Positions 15,498-24,513 of a DNA stretch of 59,540 bases are shown here, piece after piece (within the stretch, counting starts at the first letter, position 1; each line of letters starts with the position of its first letter). Source of the DNA: CAYVUI01 sp964454745 (GTDB lineage: Bacteria; Planctomycetota; Phycisphaerae; Sedimentisphaerales; Anaerohalosphaeraceae); contig CAYVUI010000007.1 in the NCBI GenBank assembly GCA_964454745.1, positions 1-59,540 of the forward strand, written 5' to 3'. The position numbers and the translations under genes are program-made. The notes beneath the pieces were generated by a model. The model did no database searches and was not told where the DNA came from. It saw only the letters and a list, made by a program, of their open reading frames with translations.

Positions 15498-17603
15498 TCA
15501 GCCTTGATGTCGTTCCTTTTCAAATGCAAGGAAAGGATCGCCGCCGTCCTCTTTCGGGGCACTTTTCTGCTGAGGTTTACTTGCAATCTGATGGAATGCC
15601 TGATCGCTGACCCCAAGGCCGGGCTCACGGAAGCTGCGCTGCTCATCACGGATTCCAATGATCGACGCCAGCTCGCCTACGACATTATCCAGTGAGTTGG
15701 CCTGTGCGGTAAGCTCCGCAGAAACACTGGCCGATTCCTCGGCATTGGCCGCGGTCTGCTGGGTGCCTCTTTCCATTTCGGCAATCGCGGTATTAACCTG
15801 TTCGATACCGTGGGCCTGACCCTGGCTGGCATCGGCGATTTCTGAAATAAACTGCGTGGTCGATTTGACCTTGTCAACAATCGTAGCCAGGTTTGCAGTA
15901 ACCCCTTCCGCGATCTCGACACCGTTTTGAGCGTACTTTACGGAATTCTTGATTAGCTCAGAGGTATCGCGTGCCGCTTCAGCACTTCGCATCGCCAGGT
16001 TACGCACTTCTTCGGCAACTACGGCAAAGCCCTTGCCCGCCTCGCCGGCACGTGCCGCCTCGACCGCGGCATTGAGGGCCAGCAGGTTCGTCTGGAACGC
16101 GATTTCGTCGATCACTTTAATAATCTTGGAGGTCTCATCCGACGCGGTTTGAATCTGGCCGATGGCTTCGTTCATCTTGGCCATTTCGGTATTGCCGGAA
16201 TCCGCCGCGTTCTGGGCCTCGCTGGACAGTTCCTGGGCCTGTACAGATTTTTCCGCATTGGCCTGGGTCAGTGAAGCCATTTCCTGAAGGCTCGAAGAGG
16301 ATTCTTCGAGGCCGGCGGCCTGCTCGGACGAACTCTGCGCCAGGCTTTCCGAAGCACTGCTGATCTGGTTGGACGCGCTGAGGAACTGTTCGGCTCCCGC
16401 CTGAATCGTCCGGGTGATCCGGCCGAGCTTCTTCGAAAGCCCTGCCGTCATCCACCACCAGATGGCAATACAACCAACAATGGATATACCCGAAGTTCCG
16501 CCAAGCATCCAGTTGCCCTTGGCGACAATACCATCCATTTCTTCCTTCGCACGGAAAAACTCCTCGTGATAAGAGCCCGCACCGATAATCCAGTCCCAGT
16601 CCTTGAAATAGATCAAACGCGAAATCTTCATCCGTGCATCGGCATCGCCTTTATTTTTCCAGGGATACTGCTGTTCAAAAATTTCCTCCTCACCGCTGGC
16701 AAGTGCCTTCTGGCAAATCTGCTGAATAAACAGGTTCCCGTTGGCATCCTTGGCATTGTAAATATCCTCCCCGTCACGCTTGCCGCCGTGGGAAACAACA
16801 TAATGCCCCTTCGAGTCAATCACAAACACATAGCCTGTCTCGCCGACCTGGATATCCATAATCGCTTCACGCAGGGCGGATATGCTCTCCTGGGGGATAC
16901 CGACATACAGCATACCGACAAGATTCTTCCGGGCATCATACATCGGCTCATAAGAAGTGATATACCACCGATCGACAACAAACGCCCGGCCGACGTAGGT
17001 CTGCCCGCTCAAAACCGTCTTGAGCACGGGATTTTCCTGGCCGTCCGGATTTCTTCGCGGAATATAGGTTCCCACCGCGCGGGTGCCGTCCTTTTTCTCT
17101 ACGTTGGTGCACACACGCAGCATGTCGCCCTGGTCATTCATCTTCTGAAAAATCGTGCAGGTACAGTCACAAAGAGACTGCACTTCATCGACGACCAGCG
17201 ATTCCTCTGACATCAGCTTGTTGGGCTGAGCCCACAGGTCACCGAGCGCGAGCCTGGGCAGCTTGACCGTCTGCGAACTCTTGGTGTACTGATTGATTGC
17301 CGTCGTCTCAAACTGCTCTTCGAGCAGCCGGCACTGACCCTTTTCGGTGGTCACCTTCCGCGCGACATTCAGGTACGAGGACAACTGCTTTTCCAAAAGC
17401 TGCTGCTGGGCATGACACATCCCGTACACACCCTCAACGATGTGGTCAAGGTCGCGCTTGGCCATCTCCGTGCTGGTTTCGCCCACCACCTGCCCGATCT
17501 GATGATTTTGGCGCAGAACAACCAGGCTGACAATTACCAGGGGAAGCGCGGTGAGAATTATACCCGTTACAATAAGTTTGGTCTTTAATGACGCTTTCTT
17601 CAT
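15498..17603 (-). CDS. methyl-accepting chemotaxis protein with Cache sensor, no clear HAMP
   Basis: The 701-residue receptor has TM1 at residues 9-29, a large extracytoplasmic double-Cache region with GRAFVVDRWYITSYEPMYD and GETGYVFVIDSKGHYVVSH blocks, and TM2 near residue 385. Directly after TM2 comes the signalling domain, with the invariant tip EIAFQTNLLALNAAVEAARAGE. A HAMP domain is not obvious: only about 20 residues separate TM2 from the coiled coil. The sensor part has a cysteine-rich patch (LCDCTCTIF) that could respond to redox or metal. AGGAGT precedes the ATG. No che genes are adjacent. Confidence 0.93.
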   Translation of the reverse strand: MKKASLKTKLIVTGIILTALPLVIVSLVVLRQNHQIGQVVGETSTEMAKRDLDHIVEGVYGMCHAQQQLLEKQLSSYLNVARKVTTEKGQCRLLEEQFETTAINQYTKSSQTVKLPRLALGDLWAQPNKLMSEESLVVDEVQSLCDCTCTIFQKMNDQGDMLRVCTNVEKKDGTRAVGTYIPRRNPDGQENPVLKTVLSGQTYVGRAFVVDRWYITSYEPMYDARKNLVGMLYVGIPQESISALREAIMDIQVGETGYVFVIDSKGHYVVSHGGKRDGEDIYNAKDANGNLFIQQICQKALASGEEEIFEQQYPWKNKGDADARMKISRLIYFKDWDWIIGAGSYHEEFFRAKEEMDGIVAKGNWMLGGTSGISIVGCIAIWWWMTAGLSKKLGRITRTIQAGAEQFLSASNQISSASESLAQSSSEQAAGLEESSSSLQEMASLTQANAEKSVQAQELSSEAQNAADSGNTEMAKMNEAIGQIQTASDETSKIIKVIDEIAFQTNLLALNAAVEAARAGEAGKGFAVVAEEVRNLAMRSAEAARDTSELIKNSVKYAQNGVEIAEGVTANLATIVDKVKSTTQFISEIADASQGQAHGIEQVNTAIAEMERGTQQTAANAEESASVSAELTAQANSLDNVVGELASIIGIRDEQRSFREPGLGVSDQAFHQIASKPQQKSAPKEDGGDPFLAFEKERHQG

Positions 17604-17969
17604 AATTTGGACTCCTAAAGTCTTCTATTTTGTCCTATCTTGACCTATAGCCCAAATTATGTTCCAGGTTCACCCTGACATACGAATAAGTATGACTCCA
17701 ACGCTTTCGACAATTTTGTAACGATACATAATGAGAGAAACGAGAATTCATCTGAAAAATTGCTCATATTCCACAAATCAATGCTCAAAATTACTCCAAA
17801 ACGTACAATTGTGCGAATAAATGCATATTTTCCATGAAACACGACTCAATAAGTATGGTATTTAGCTTTTATTCCTTTTCAAGACAATGCATAACTGTTA
17901 TAAGACTATACCTGCTTATCGCTTCAGAATGAAAAGCCCTCTCCGTCGGCAGAAATGACAATCCCGCAT

Positions 17970-17984
17970 CTGTCAGGTTGGCAG
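17970..17984. promoter_or_regulatory. CTGTCA-N3-TGGCAG palindrome upstream of groES
   Basis: CTGTCA (17970-17975), GGT, TGGCAG (17979-17984) is the same 15-bp element as at dnaK. It lies about 98 bp upstream of the -24 box, in the usual range for an enhancer-binding protein site. Confidence 0.65.
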
Positions 17985-18082
17985 GGAGCCGGAAATCCCC
18001 CCAGAGACTGTGAAACATTGCAAGGCCATAAACCACTGCAAACAAAGAACATAAGAACAAGCCACATCATTACTGATCCGCG

Positions 18083-18097
18083 TGGCACACATTTTGC
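18083..18097 (+). promoter_or_regulatory. sigma-54 type -24/-12 promoter of groESL
   Basis: TGGCAC-ACATT-TTGC matches the consensus TGGCAC-N5-TTGC completely, with GG and GC ten bases apart. It ends 76 nt before the groES ATG. Confidence 0.82.
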
Positions 18098-18173
18098 AAA
18101 CTAAGGGAAATCTTATGAAGGTACGTAATGTAGTTTTAAAAATTGAAGATATGGTTGAAAGGAGAATCAAGCC

Positions 18174-18461
18174 ATGAAAATTCGACCGTTGGCTGACAAA
18201 GTCCTTGTCGAAAGAGTTGAGGCCCAGGCCGTAACCGCAGGCGGGATCGTATTGCCCGAATCCGCAAAAGAGAAACCCCAGCGCGGCAAAATCGTCAGCG
18301 TTGGCGAAGGCAAAACAAACAAGGCAGGCGAAATCATTCCCATGCAGGTAAAAAAGGGAGACGAGGTCCTCTTTACCAGCTATGCCGGAACCGACATCAA
18401 GGTGGACGGCAAAGAGTACCTGATCATGGACGAGTCGGACATTATGGCAATTATTGAGTAA
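18174..18461 (+). CDS. groES: co-chaperonin GroES (Hsp10)
   Basis: GroES caps the GroEL cylinder. The 95-residue protein has the family opening IRPLADKVLVERVEAQ, the mobile loop (TAGGIVLPESAKEKPQ) and the C-terminal block VLFTSYAGTDIKVDGKEYLIM. AAAGGAGAATC precedes the ATG. It lies 31 nt upstream of groEL and is the first gene of the operon under the -24/-12 promoter. Confidence 0.98.
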   Translation: MKIRPLADKVLVERVEAQAVTAGGIVLPESAKEKPQRGKIVSVGEGKTNKAGEIIPMQVKKGDEVLFTSYAGTDIKVDGKEYLIMDESDIMAIIE

Positions 18462-18492
18462 CCCTCCAGAAAAGAGACAGGAGTAAGAAATT

Positions 18493-20112
18493 ATGGCAGC
18501 GAAAAAAATTGCATTTGATACCGAAGCCCGGGCCGCCATCCGAGAGGGTGTTCGCAAGCTCGCAAGCGCGGTAAAGATCACGCTGGGCCCGTGCGGCCGC
18601 AACGTTATCCTCGAAAAATCCTTCGGCTCGCCGACCGTCACCAAAGACGGCGTCAGTGTCGCCAAGGAGATCGAACTGGAAGACGCATACGAAAACATGG
18701 GTGCACAGATGGTAAAGGAAGTCGCCAGCAAGACCTCCTCGGTCGCCGGCGACGGTACCACCACAGCAACCATCCTCGCCGAGGCCATCTTTGAGGAAGG
18801 GCTCAAGAACATCACCGCCGGGGCAAACGCCATGCAGGTCAAACGCGGCATCGACAAAGCCGTAGAGACACTGGTTGCAAAGCTCCAGGAAATGAGCATC
18901 ACCGTGGAATCCAGCAAGCAGATCGAACAGGTCGCTACCTGCTCGGCCAACCAGGACGCCGAGATCGGCAAGACCATGGCCAAGGCAATGGACAAAGTCG
19001 GCAAAGACGGCGTCATCACCGTGGAAGAAGGCCAGTCGCTCGAAACCACCGTGGAACTGGTCGAGGGTATGCAGTTCGACAAAGGGTACCTTAGCCCCCA
19101 CTTTATCAACAAGCCCGAAAGCATGACCGTCGAGCTGGACAAGCCCTACATTCTCGTATTCGAGAAGAAGATCAGCTCGGTCAAGTCGCTTGTGCCGATG
19201 CTCGAAAAGGTTGCCAAGGCCGGCCGCCCGCTGCTGATCATCGCAGAAGACGTAGAAGGCGAAGCACTGGCGACACTGGTCGTCAACAAGCTGCGCGGCG
19301 TACTGCAGGTCGCAGCGGTAAAGGCACCCGGTTTCGGCGACCGGCGCAAGGCAATGCTCCAGGACATCGCGATTCTCACCGGCGCAACGGCGATCTTCGA
19401 GGACCTGGGCATGGACATCGAAAAGCTCGAACTGGCACACCTGGGCCAGGCAAAGCGTATCACCATCGACAAGGACAACACCACCATCATCGAAGGTGCC
19501 GGCAAAGGTGACGACATCAAGGGCCGCATCGAGCAGATCAAAAACGAAATCGACGCTTCGACCAGCGACTACGACATCGAGAAACTCCAGGAACGCCTGG
19601 CCAAGCTCTCGGGCGGCGTAGCGCAGATCAACGTCGGCGCAGCGACCGAAGCGGAAATGAAAGAGAAAAAGGCCCGCGTGGAAGACGCACTGCACGCATG
19701 CCGCGCAGCCGTCGAAGAAGGCATCCTGCCCGGCGGCGGCATCTCGAGCCTCAAGGCGATTGCCGTACTCGATAAGGTAAAATGCACCGGCGACGAAGGC
19801 ATCGGCGTGGACATCGTAAAACGAGCGATCATCGCCCCGATCAAGCAGATCGCGGTCAATGCCGGCCTGGACGGTTCCATCGTAGCACAGAAGGTCATCG
19901 AAAATACCGACGTAAACTTCGGCTACAATGCACTGACCAAGGAATACGGCAACATGATCGACTTCGGCGTAATCGTACCGACCAAGGTCGAACGAACCGC
20001 CCTGCAAAACGGAGCTTCCATCGCTTCTCTGCTGCTGACCACCGACGCGGTCGTCAGTGAGATCCCGGAGAAGAAGGCCGCTCCCGCAATGCCCGGCGGC
20101 GACATGTACTAA
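18493..20112 (+). CDS. groEL: chaperonin GroEL (Hsp60)
   Basis: This 539-residue subunit has the equatorial ATP site (GPCGRNVI near residue 32, DGTTTATILA near residue 87), the apical domain, and the family segment AAVEEGILPGGG near residue 405. The tail is short and ends MPGGDMY rather than the repeated GGM of E. coli GroEL, which lines the inner cavity. ACAGGAG precedes the ATG. A terminator follows at once, so the operon has two genes. Confidence 0.98.
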   Translation: MAAKKIAFDTEARAAIREGVRKLASAVKITLGPCGRNVILEKSFGSPTVTKDGVSVAKEIELEDAYENMGAQMVKEVASKTSSVAGDGTTTATILAEAIFEEGLKNITAGANAMQVKRGIDKAVETLVAKLQEMSITVESSKQIEQVATCSANQDAEIGKTMAKAMDKVGKDGVITVEEGQSLETTVELVEGMQFDKGYLSPHFINKPESMTVELDKPYILVFEKKISSVKSLVPMLEKVAKAGRPLLIIAEDVEGEALATLVVNKLRGVLQVAAVKAPGFGDRRKAMLQDIAILTGATAIFEDLGMDIEKLELAHLGQAKRITIDKDNTTIIEGAGKGDDIKGRIEQIKNEIDASTSDYDIEKLQERLAKLSGGVAQINVGAATEAEMKEKKARVEDALHACRAAVEEGILPGGGISSLKAIAVLDKVKCTGDEGIGVDIVKRAIIAPIKQIAVNAGLDGSIVAQKVIENTDVNFGYNALTKEYGNMIDFGVIVPTKVERTALQNGASIASLLLTTDAVVSEIPEKKAAPAMPGGDMY

Positions 20113-20127
20113 GAGACGCAAGGGACA

Positions 20128-20154
20128 GGGGCCTCAAACGGGGCCCCTTTTTTT
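20128..20154 (+). terminator. rho-independent terminator of groESL
   Basis: GGGGCC and GGCCCC form a 6-bp stem followed by seven T's, 15 nt after the groEL stop. Confidence 0.85.
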
Positions 20155-20171
20155 AGATCGCGGGTATAAAC

Positions 20172-20471
20172 ATGATGCGTTTTTTCTTTTCCAATTCGTT
20201 TCGCCAGGCGTCCTCGGCCATCGCAAAGGGTTCGATCATTACCGGCCTGCTGCTGATCGGCTTTGGCATGCTGGTATTTGTCCTCCGCGACATCTTTGCA
20301 TTTCTCGCAGCGGGTTTGTTCTTCCTGGCGGGAATATCGAGCATCCTGTACGGCATTCGTGTATTTATCGCCGCGATGAAAACCCCAAAAAGCGACCGCA
20401 GCCAGTACCGCGAAAATGTAAATATTCACATCGAAGATGACCAGGTCCACATCGAGCAGGACAATTACTAA
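20172..20471 (+). CDS. small membrane protein with two transmembrane helices
   Basis: The 99-residue protein has two hydrophobic helices (about residues 20-40 and 43-66) and a charged C-terminal tail with an alternating pattern (NVNIHIEDDQVHIEQD). It matches no family I can name. It follows the groEL terminator closely, so it needs its own promoter or read-through. Confidence 0.6.
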   Translation: MMRFFFSNSFRQASSAIAKGSIITGLLLIGFGMLVFVLRDIFAFLAAGLFFLAGISSILYGIRVFIAAMKTPKSDRSQYRENVNIHIEDDQVHIEQDNY

Positions 20472-20512
20472 CCCAGCCAGTCAATCACACGACCCGGCCA
20501 GGTTTCTTGGCC

Positions 20513-21055
20513 TTATTGCAGCCGGCCGTACTCTTTCCCATCGATAATCAGCCCAAGCAATACAGCATGCCCATCCCGGCTGACCTTGATTCGCGCATAC
20601 GATTTATCAGGATTTTCACGAAGCCCGGAGTTGATCTCGTCACGCTGGGTCTCCGGAAAATAAAAATGTTCGATCCCGTAGAAAATTCGATCCCGGCTGA
20701 TCCTGCCCCGAAGCATAACCGCATTCTCCTCTAAGGGATCAACAGGCTCCGCGTGGACCGACTCGATCTGCCAGGTATCATTTGGATCGGGCGCGAGCAG
20801 AACAAACACCGGGTCATTCATTTCATACGCATCTTTCTCGACATCGTCCGGCAACTGCGAAATCTCATAACGAAGCGCGGCATGATACCCCGAAAGAAAA
20901 TCATACGGATCGTATGGCGCGGTCTGGATGAGAATCTCCCGCCCCCAGATCTCGGCCCGGATTTTATCCGCCGCCACGAGCCCAAGAATAACAAACTGCA
21001 CCGCCAAAAGCAAAACCAGCCGAAGGGTCCATATTGATCGCCGATCAGTCTGCAT
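20513..21055 (-). CDS. GDYXXLXY-domain membrane-anchored protein
   Basis: The 180-residue protein has one N-terminal membrane helix (residues 10-29) and the segment DPYDFLSGYHAALRYEIS, a variant of the GDYXXLXY motif (GYHAALRY). Family members are usually encoded next to a DUF2157 membrane protein, as here: the two genes overlap by 11 nt. The pair probably forms a membrane complex of unknown role. The domain after the motif looks extracytoplasmic. Confidence 0.82.
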   Translation of the reverse strand: MQTDRRSIWTLRLVLLLAVQFVILGLVAADKIRAEIWGREILIQTAPYDPYDFLSGYHAALRYEISQLPDDVEKDAYEMNDPVFVLLAPDPNDTWQIESVHAEPVDPLEENAVMLRGRISRDRIFYGIEHFYFPETQRDEINSGLRENPDKSYARIKVSRDGHAVLLGLIIDGKEYGRLQ

Positions 21056-22364
21056 GCTGCACCTCCCTCTTTTTCAGGAAACGTTCGAACAAGACACCCG
21101 CGGTCACCACGGCGATGCCGCTTGCGGTAAATACGGCCGCTTTGATCAAAAGGCTTGTGCGATACTCCACCGTTCGGGCAAAGATCAACACCCCGATCAG
21201 GACCACCGCCGACCAGAAATAACCGCGTGACTGGACCGAAAAGCCCTTCCAGAGCATCATCCCGGCCAGTAAAAACAATACAACATTCCCAAACACCGCC
21301 AGCGACCAGCCCGCACCGACTGCGTAAAAGACACACAGCCCTATCGCTCCAAACCCCGCCAGGGCGTAATAACAAACCGAACTGACCTCGTCGCGCCGCG
21401 AATACAAACCCCACAGCCATAAAACCACTGCCCCGGTCAGAAACGCCAACAGCCCCGCTGTCATGCCTGACCATTCAAAAACCAGCGATTCGTCACGAAT
21501 TTCCCTCGCGATGTCATGGAAGCTCACAAAAAACAGAACCGCCGCGGTCAGGAACACACCCACAATCCGAAGCCCCCCTCCCGCCAGGTCCGCCCGGTAC
21601 CTGCCATCGATCATCCCCAGACCAATGTACAGCAAAGAAAGCCCCGAGACGGACATCACGAAATAATACCCCCATCGCTCGCCCGCGGTAAATGCCGGAA
21701 CATAAAAACACAGGCTGAGCAATGTCAGCACCAGCAGCACATTCGAGCGTTTGAGCACGATAAACGGCGCAACAGCCAGGACAAACAGAATCGGGAAAAA
21801 CCACAACTCCCCGCCGAGATAATGCCTGACACCACTGACAAACCAGAAAAAAAGTGCCCCGCATCCCACGACCATATTCGGAGTACTCCATAGCAGGTAG
21901 CCGGCCGCAAAGGCACCGATGGACCAGACCAGGAACGCGTTTTCCACCTGCCCGCGGATATGAAAAATCTGCGAAACCAGCCCGATATTTGCACCGAAAA
22001 CGAGCGTTCCGATCAGGCTAAGGGTGTGCCCCAGCCGGGGCATCTTGCCGTTACCCCGCCAGAGAACAAACCCGCTGATGTAAAAACCTGCCATCAGCAG
22101 GCTGATCAGGGCAAGCTTGAGCCAGCGATCCATGCCCGCCCAGTGAAACGCCACGAAACTGATAATGCCCACACCGATAAGAACCGCCCCGACAATATAG
22201 ACAAATCCCAGGAAAATGTCCCAGAATCCGGCCGCGTGGGCATTTTCCAGGTCGTGCAGTCGGTAAATCCGGGCAGCCTGATCCGGCTCGATAACCCCCT
22301 GGCCGTTCCAGCTATCCACCAGTCGGCGTAACTGGACTCTCATTCGCCTCGAAAGATGCTCCAT
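21045..22364 (-). CDS. DUF2157 multi-pass membrane protein
   Basis: The 439-residue protein has a short cytoplasmic N-terminal helix region (VQLRRLVDSWNGQGVIEPDQAARI), which is the conserved part of DUF2157, followed by roughly a dozen hydrophobic helices. A sigma-70 promoter on the minus strand lies at 22410-22437, and AAGGAGG precedes the ATG. It is read together with the overlapping GDYXXLXY gene. The function is unknown. Confidence 0.85.
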   Translation of the reverse strand: MEHLSRRMRVQLRRLVDSWNGQGVIEPDQAARIYRLHDLENAHAAGFWDIFLGFVYIVGAVLIGVGIISFVAFHWAGMDRWLKLALISLLMAGFYISGFVLWRGNGKMPRLGHTLSLIGTLVFGANIGLVSQIFHIRGQVENAFLVWSIGAFAAGYLLWSTPNMVVGCGALFFWFVSGVRHYLGGELWFFPILFVLAVAPFIVLKRSNVLLVLTLLSLCFYVPAFTAGERWGYYFVMSVSGLSLLYIGLGMIDGRYRADLAGGGLRIVGVFLTAAVLFFVSFHDIAREIRDESLVFEWSGMTAGLLAFLTGAVVLWLWGLYSRRDEVSSVCYYALAGFGAIGLCVFYAVGAGWSLAVFGNVVLFLLAGMMLWKGFSVQSRGYFWSAVVLIGVLIFARTVEYRTSLLIKAAVFTASGIAVVTAGVLFERFLKKREVQHAD

Positions 22365-22409
22365 AGCAAGGCCTCCTTAATTAATCGCCTTTTTATTATT
22401 TATGTATAT

Positions 22410-22437
22410 ATTGTATTTATATTAACATATCTGTCAA
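22410..22437 (-). promoter_or_regulatory. sigma-70 type promoter of the DUF2157/GDYXXLXY pair
   Basis: TTGACA (22437-22432) and TACAAT (22415-22410) on the minus strand are 16 bp apart, about 45 nt upstream of the ATG. Confidence 0.75.
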
Positions 22438-22495
22438 GCCAAAAAATGCAAATTAGAAAAATTTTTCCCCCATGGGCCGGAATTCCCGATATCGG

Positions 22496-22524
22496 TTGAC
22501 ATATATCCCTTTTCGACTTATCAT
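22496..22524 (+). promoter_or_regulatory. sigma-70 type promoter of the phosphohexomutase gene
   Basis: A consensus TTGACA (22496-22501) and TATCAT (22519-22524) are separated by 17 bp, 55 nt before the ATG at 22580. Confidence 0.78.
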
Positions 22525-22579
22525 ACAGGCTGAATTATCGGACAATAACGAACATCAGCGATTACTTGGGAGATACAGA

Positions 22580-23956
22580 ATGGATCCGAAAATCTTCAAA
22601 GCATACGACATCCGTGGGATATACCCCGACCAGCTCGATGAACAGGCCGCCTGGAAGATCGGCCACGGCACCGCCAAGTTCCTCCGCTCGCTGCTTCGCG
22701 GCTACGAACGCGGCCAGGCCAACGCCCAGTCGCTGGTGGTCGGCTGTGATATGCGGTCGCACAGCCCCGCGCTCAAGAAATCGCTCATCGAGGGCATGAA
22801 CGCCTCGGGTACCAACGTAATCGATATCGGCATGATCGACACGCCCCAGATTTATTTCGCGATCAATCATCTCGGCACCTGCGGCGGCGTGCAGGTCACC
22901 GCTTCGCACAACCCCGGCAAGTACAACGGCTTTAAGGTCTCGGGGATGCAGGCCAAGCCCGTCGGTGAGGATACGGGCCTGAAAGAAATCAAGCACATCG
23001 CTACCGCCCTGCTGCACACCAAGGGCAAAAGTGACGGCTCGGTCGAACATTACGAAATCGTCCGCGAGTACAAGCAGCACGTACTCAAGTTCCTCGCTCC
23101 CAATCTTCGCAAGGTCAAGGTCGTAATCGATGCCTCCAACGGCATGGCCGGCAAGTCCGTGCCCGAGATCTTTGGCGACCTGCCCATCGAGATCATCGCG
23201 CTTAACTTCAAGCACGACGGCACCTTCAAGCACGACCCGAACCCGCTGGTCGAGTCCAACCTCGCCGAACTCAAGGAAACCGTCCAGGACGAAGGGGCAG
23301 ACTTTGGCGTATGCTTCGACGGCGACGCCGACCGGCTGATCATGGTAGACGAGAACGGGGAAACCATCGGCTGCGACCTGCTGACGGCCTTAATGGTGCC
23401 CTACTTTTTGACGAAGAACCCCGGCAGCGCGATTGTCTATGACCTCCGCAGCAGCCATGTCGTCCAGGAAGAGATTATCAAGCACGGCGGCACGCCCCGC
23501 CGCGAGCGAGTGGGCCATGCGTTCATGAAAAAGACCCTCCGCGACAGTCACGCGGTATTCGGCGGCGAGCTATCCGGCCACTTCTACTACCGCGACAACT
23601 ACTACGCTGATTCCGGTATGATCACCCTCGTTCACATGCTCAACATCGTTTCGGCATCCGATGAGACGGTTTCGGAGATGATCGAGCCGCTTCGCCGGTA
23701 CTCCTCCAGCGGAGAGATGAACTTTGAAGTCGAGGACAAGCAGGGCATGATGAAGGACCTCGCCCGCCAGTATGCCGGCGGCCAGGTGGACGACCTCGAC
23801 GGTGTAACCGTGCAGTTCAAGGACTGGTGGTTCAACGTCCGCCCGAGCAATACCGAACCGTTGCTGCGGCTAAACGTAGAGGCCAAGAGCCCGGATATGC
23901 TGGACGAAAAACTCGATGAACTACAGCAGATCCTCGGCGAACCGGTAGATCATTAA
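22580..23956 (+). CDS. phosphomannomutase/phosphoglucomutase (AlgC/ManB type)
   Basis: The enzyme moves phosphate between C1 and C6 of mannose or glucose and supplies sugar nucleotides for polysaccharide. The 458-residue protein has the four family sites: phosphoserine loop TASHNPGKYNGFK (near residue 110), metal loop DGDADR (near 250), sugar-binding GGELSGHFYYRD (near 334) and phosphate-binding RPSNTEPLLRLN (near 428). The ATG at 22580 is preferred because GGGAGA precedes it and the protein then starts with the usual KAYDIRGIYP; an upstream in-frame start would overlap the promoter. Confidence 0.95.
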   Translation: MDPKIFKAYDIRGIYPDQLDEQAAWKIGHGTAKFLRSLLRGYERGQANAQSLVVGCDMRSHSPALKKSLIEGMNASGTNVIDIGMIDTPQIYFAINHLGTCGGVQVTASHNPGKYNGFKVSGMQAKPVGEDTGLKEIKHIATALLHTKGKSDGSVEHYEIVREYKQHVLKFLAPNLRKVKVVIDASNGMAGKSVPEIFGDLPIEIIALNFKHDGTFKHDPNPLVESNLAELKETVQDEGADFGVCFDGDADRLIMVDENGETIGCDLLTALMVPYFLTKNPGSAIVYDLRSSHVVQEEIIKHGGTPRRERVGHAFMKKTLRDSHAVFGGELSGHFYYRDNYYADSGMITLVHMLNIVSASDETVSEMIEPLRRYSSSGEMNFEVEDKQGMMKDLARQYAGGQVDDLDGVTVQFKDWWFNVRPSNTEPLLRLNVEAKSPDMLDEKLDELQQILGEPVDH

Positions 23957-23974
23957 GCCTAGAGATTATCAGTC

Positions 23975-24505
23975 ATGAAAAAGATTCTCAATATATTATT
24001 AGGTGTGGGAATCTGTTTAGTCCTCATTTATGTCTTTTTGACAACGGTCGGGACAAGGCTCAAACGTGACAGTCTAACAAGAGAGTGTCGCTTGAAATGC
24101 AAAGAGAACTTAGCCTATCTGCACACTTTGCTCCTTGATTATGCAAATAACAACGAGGGAAGATTACCAAGTAACAATTGGTGCGATATATTCAAAGAAG
24201 AAAAGAAGGAATTTCCAGTTTTCTGCCCTGGCTCAGGTTATTATGGAATAGACCAATGCAGCTATGCGCTAAATGATAACGTTACAGGCAAAGAAATATC
24301 AAGTCTTCCAGACAATATCGTATTACTTTTTGAGTCGGATATCGGCTGGAATCAAACAGGAATTTACGAACAGATTAACTGGAGTTATCACACCGACTGG
24401 AGCAATCAAACGGACAAAAATGGAATAGCCCATGTAATTCTGCTTGATGGCACTATTATTAAGCTTTATCAGGAAGAACAAAACAACCTCATCTGGCAGC
24501 CATAA
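23975..24505 (+). CDS. prepilin-like or membrane-anchored small protein, unknown
   Basis: The 176-residue protein has an N-terminal membrane helix (residues 4-25), then CRLKCKENLAYLHTLLLDYANNNEGRLPSNNW. That block resembles planctomycete pseudopilin-like proteins, which have a Cys-rich start and a helix ending in N-E-G-R-x-P. The C-terminus has an HVILLDGTIIKLY segment similar to the GHVxFxDGHVxxL ending of those proteins. The usual prepilin peptidase site (GF.LIE) is not evident. The gene is clearly more AT-rich than its neighbours and lies 18 nt after the phosphohexomutase gene. Confidence 0.6.
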   Translation: MKKILNILLGVGICLVLIYVFLTTVGTRLKRDSLTRECRLKCKENLAYLHTLLLDYANNNEGRLPSNNWCDIFKEEKKEFPVFCPGSGYYGIDQCSYALNDNVTGKEISSLPDNIVLLFESDIGWNQTGIYEQINWSYHTDWSNQTDKNGIAHVILLDGTIIKLYQEEQNNLIWQP

Positions 24506-24513
24506 TCGATTGA

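Larger units (their letters stand above)
17604..18173. other. 570-base regulatory region between the chemoreceptor gene and groES
   Basis: No gene is supported. The right half carries the palindrome at 17970-17984 and the -24/-12 promoter at 18083-18097 for groESL. The left half is AT-rich and must hold the chemoreceptor promoter, but no hexamer pair stands out and no flagellar-type sigma-28 match was found. Confidence 0.5.

Noticed and set aside
18451..20121. 556-residue open frame on the minus strand across groEL
   Set aside because: It is antisense to a highly conserved gene with strong codon bias and has a composition typical of a shadow frame; no known domain or ribosome binding site was seen.
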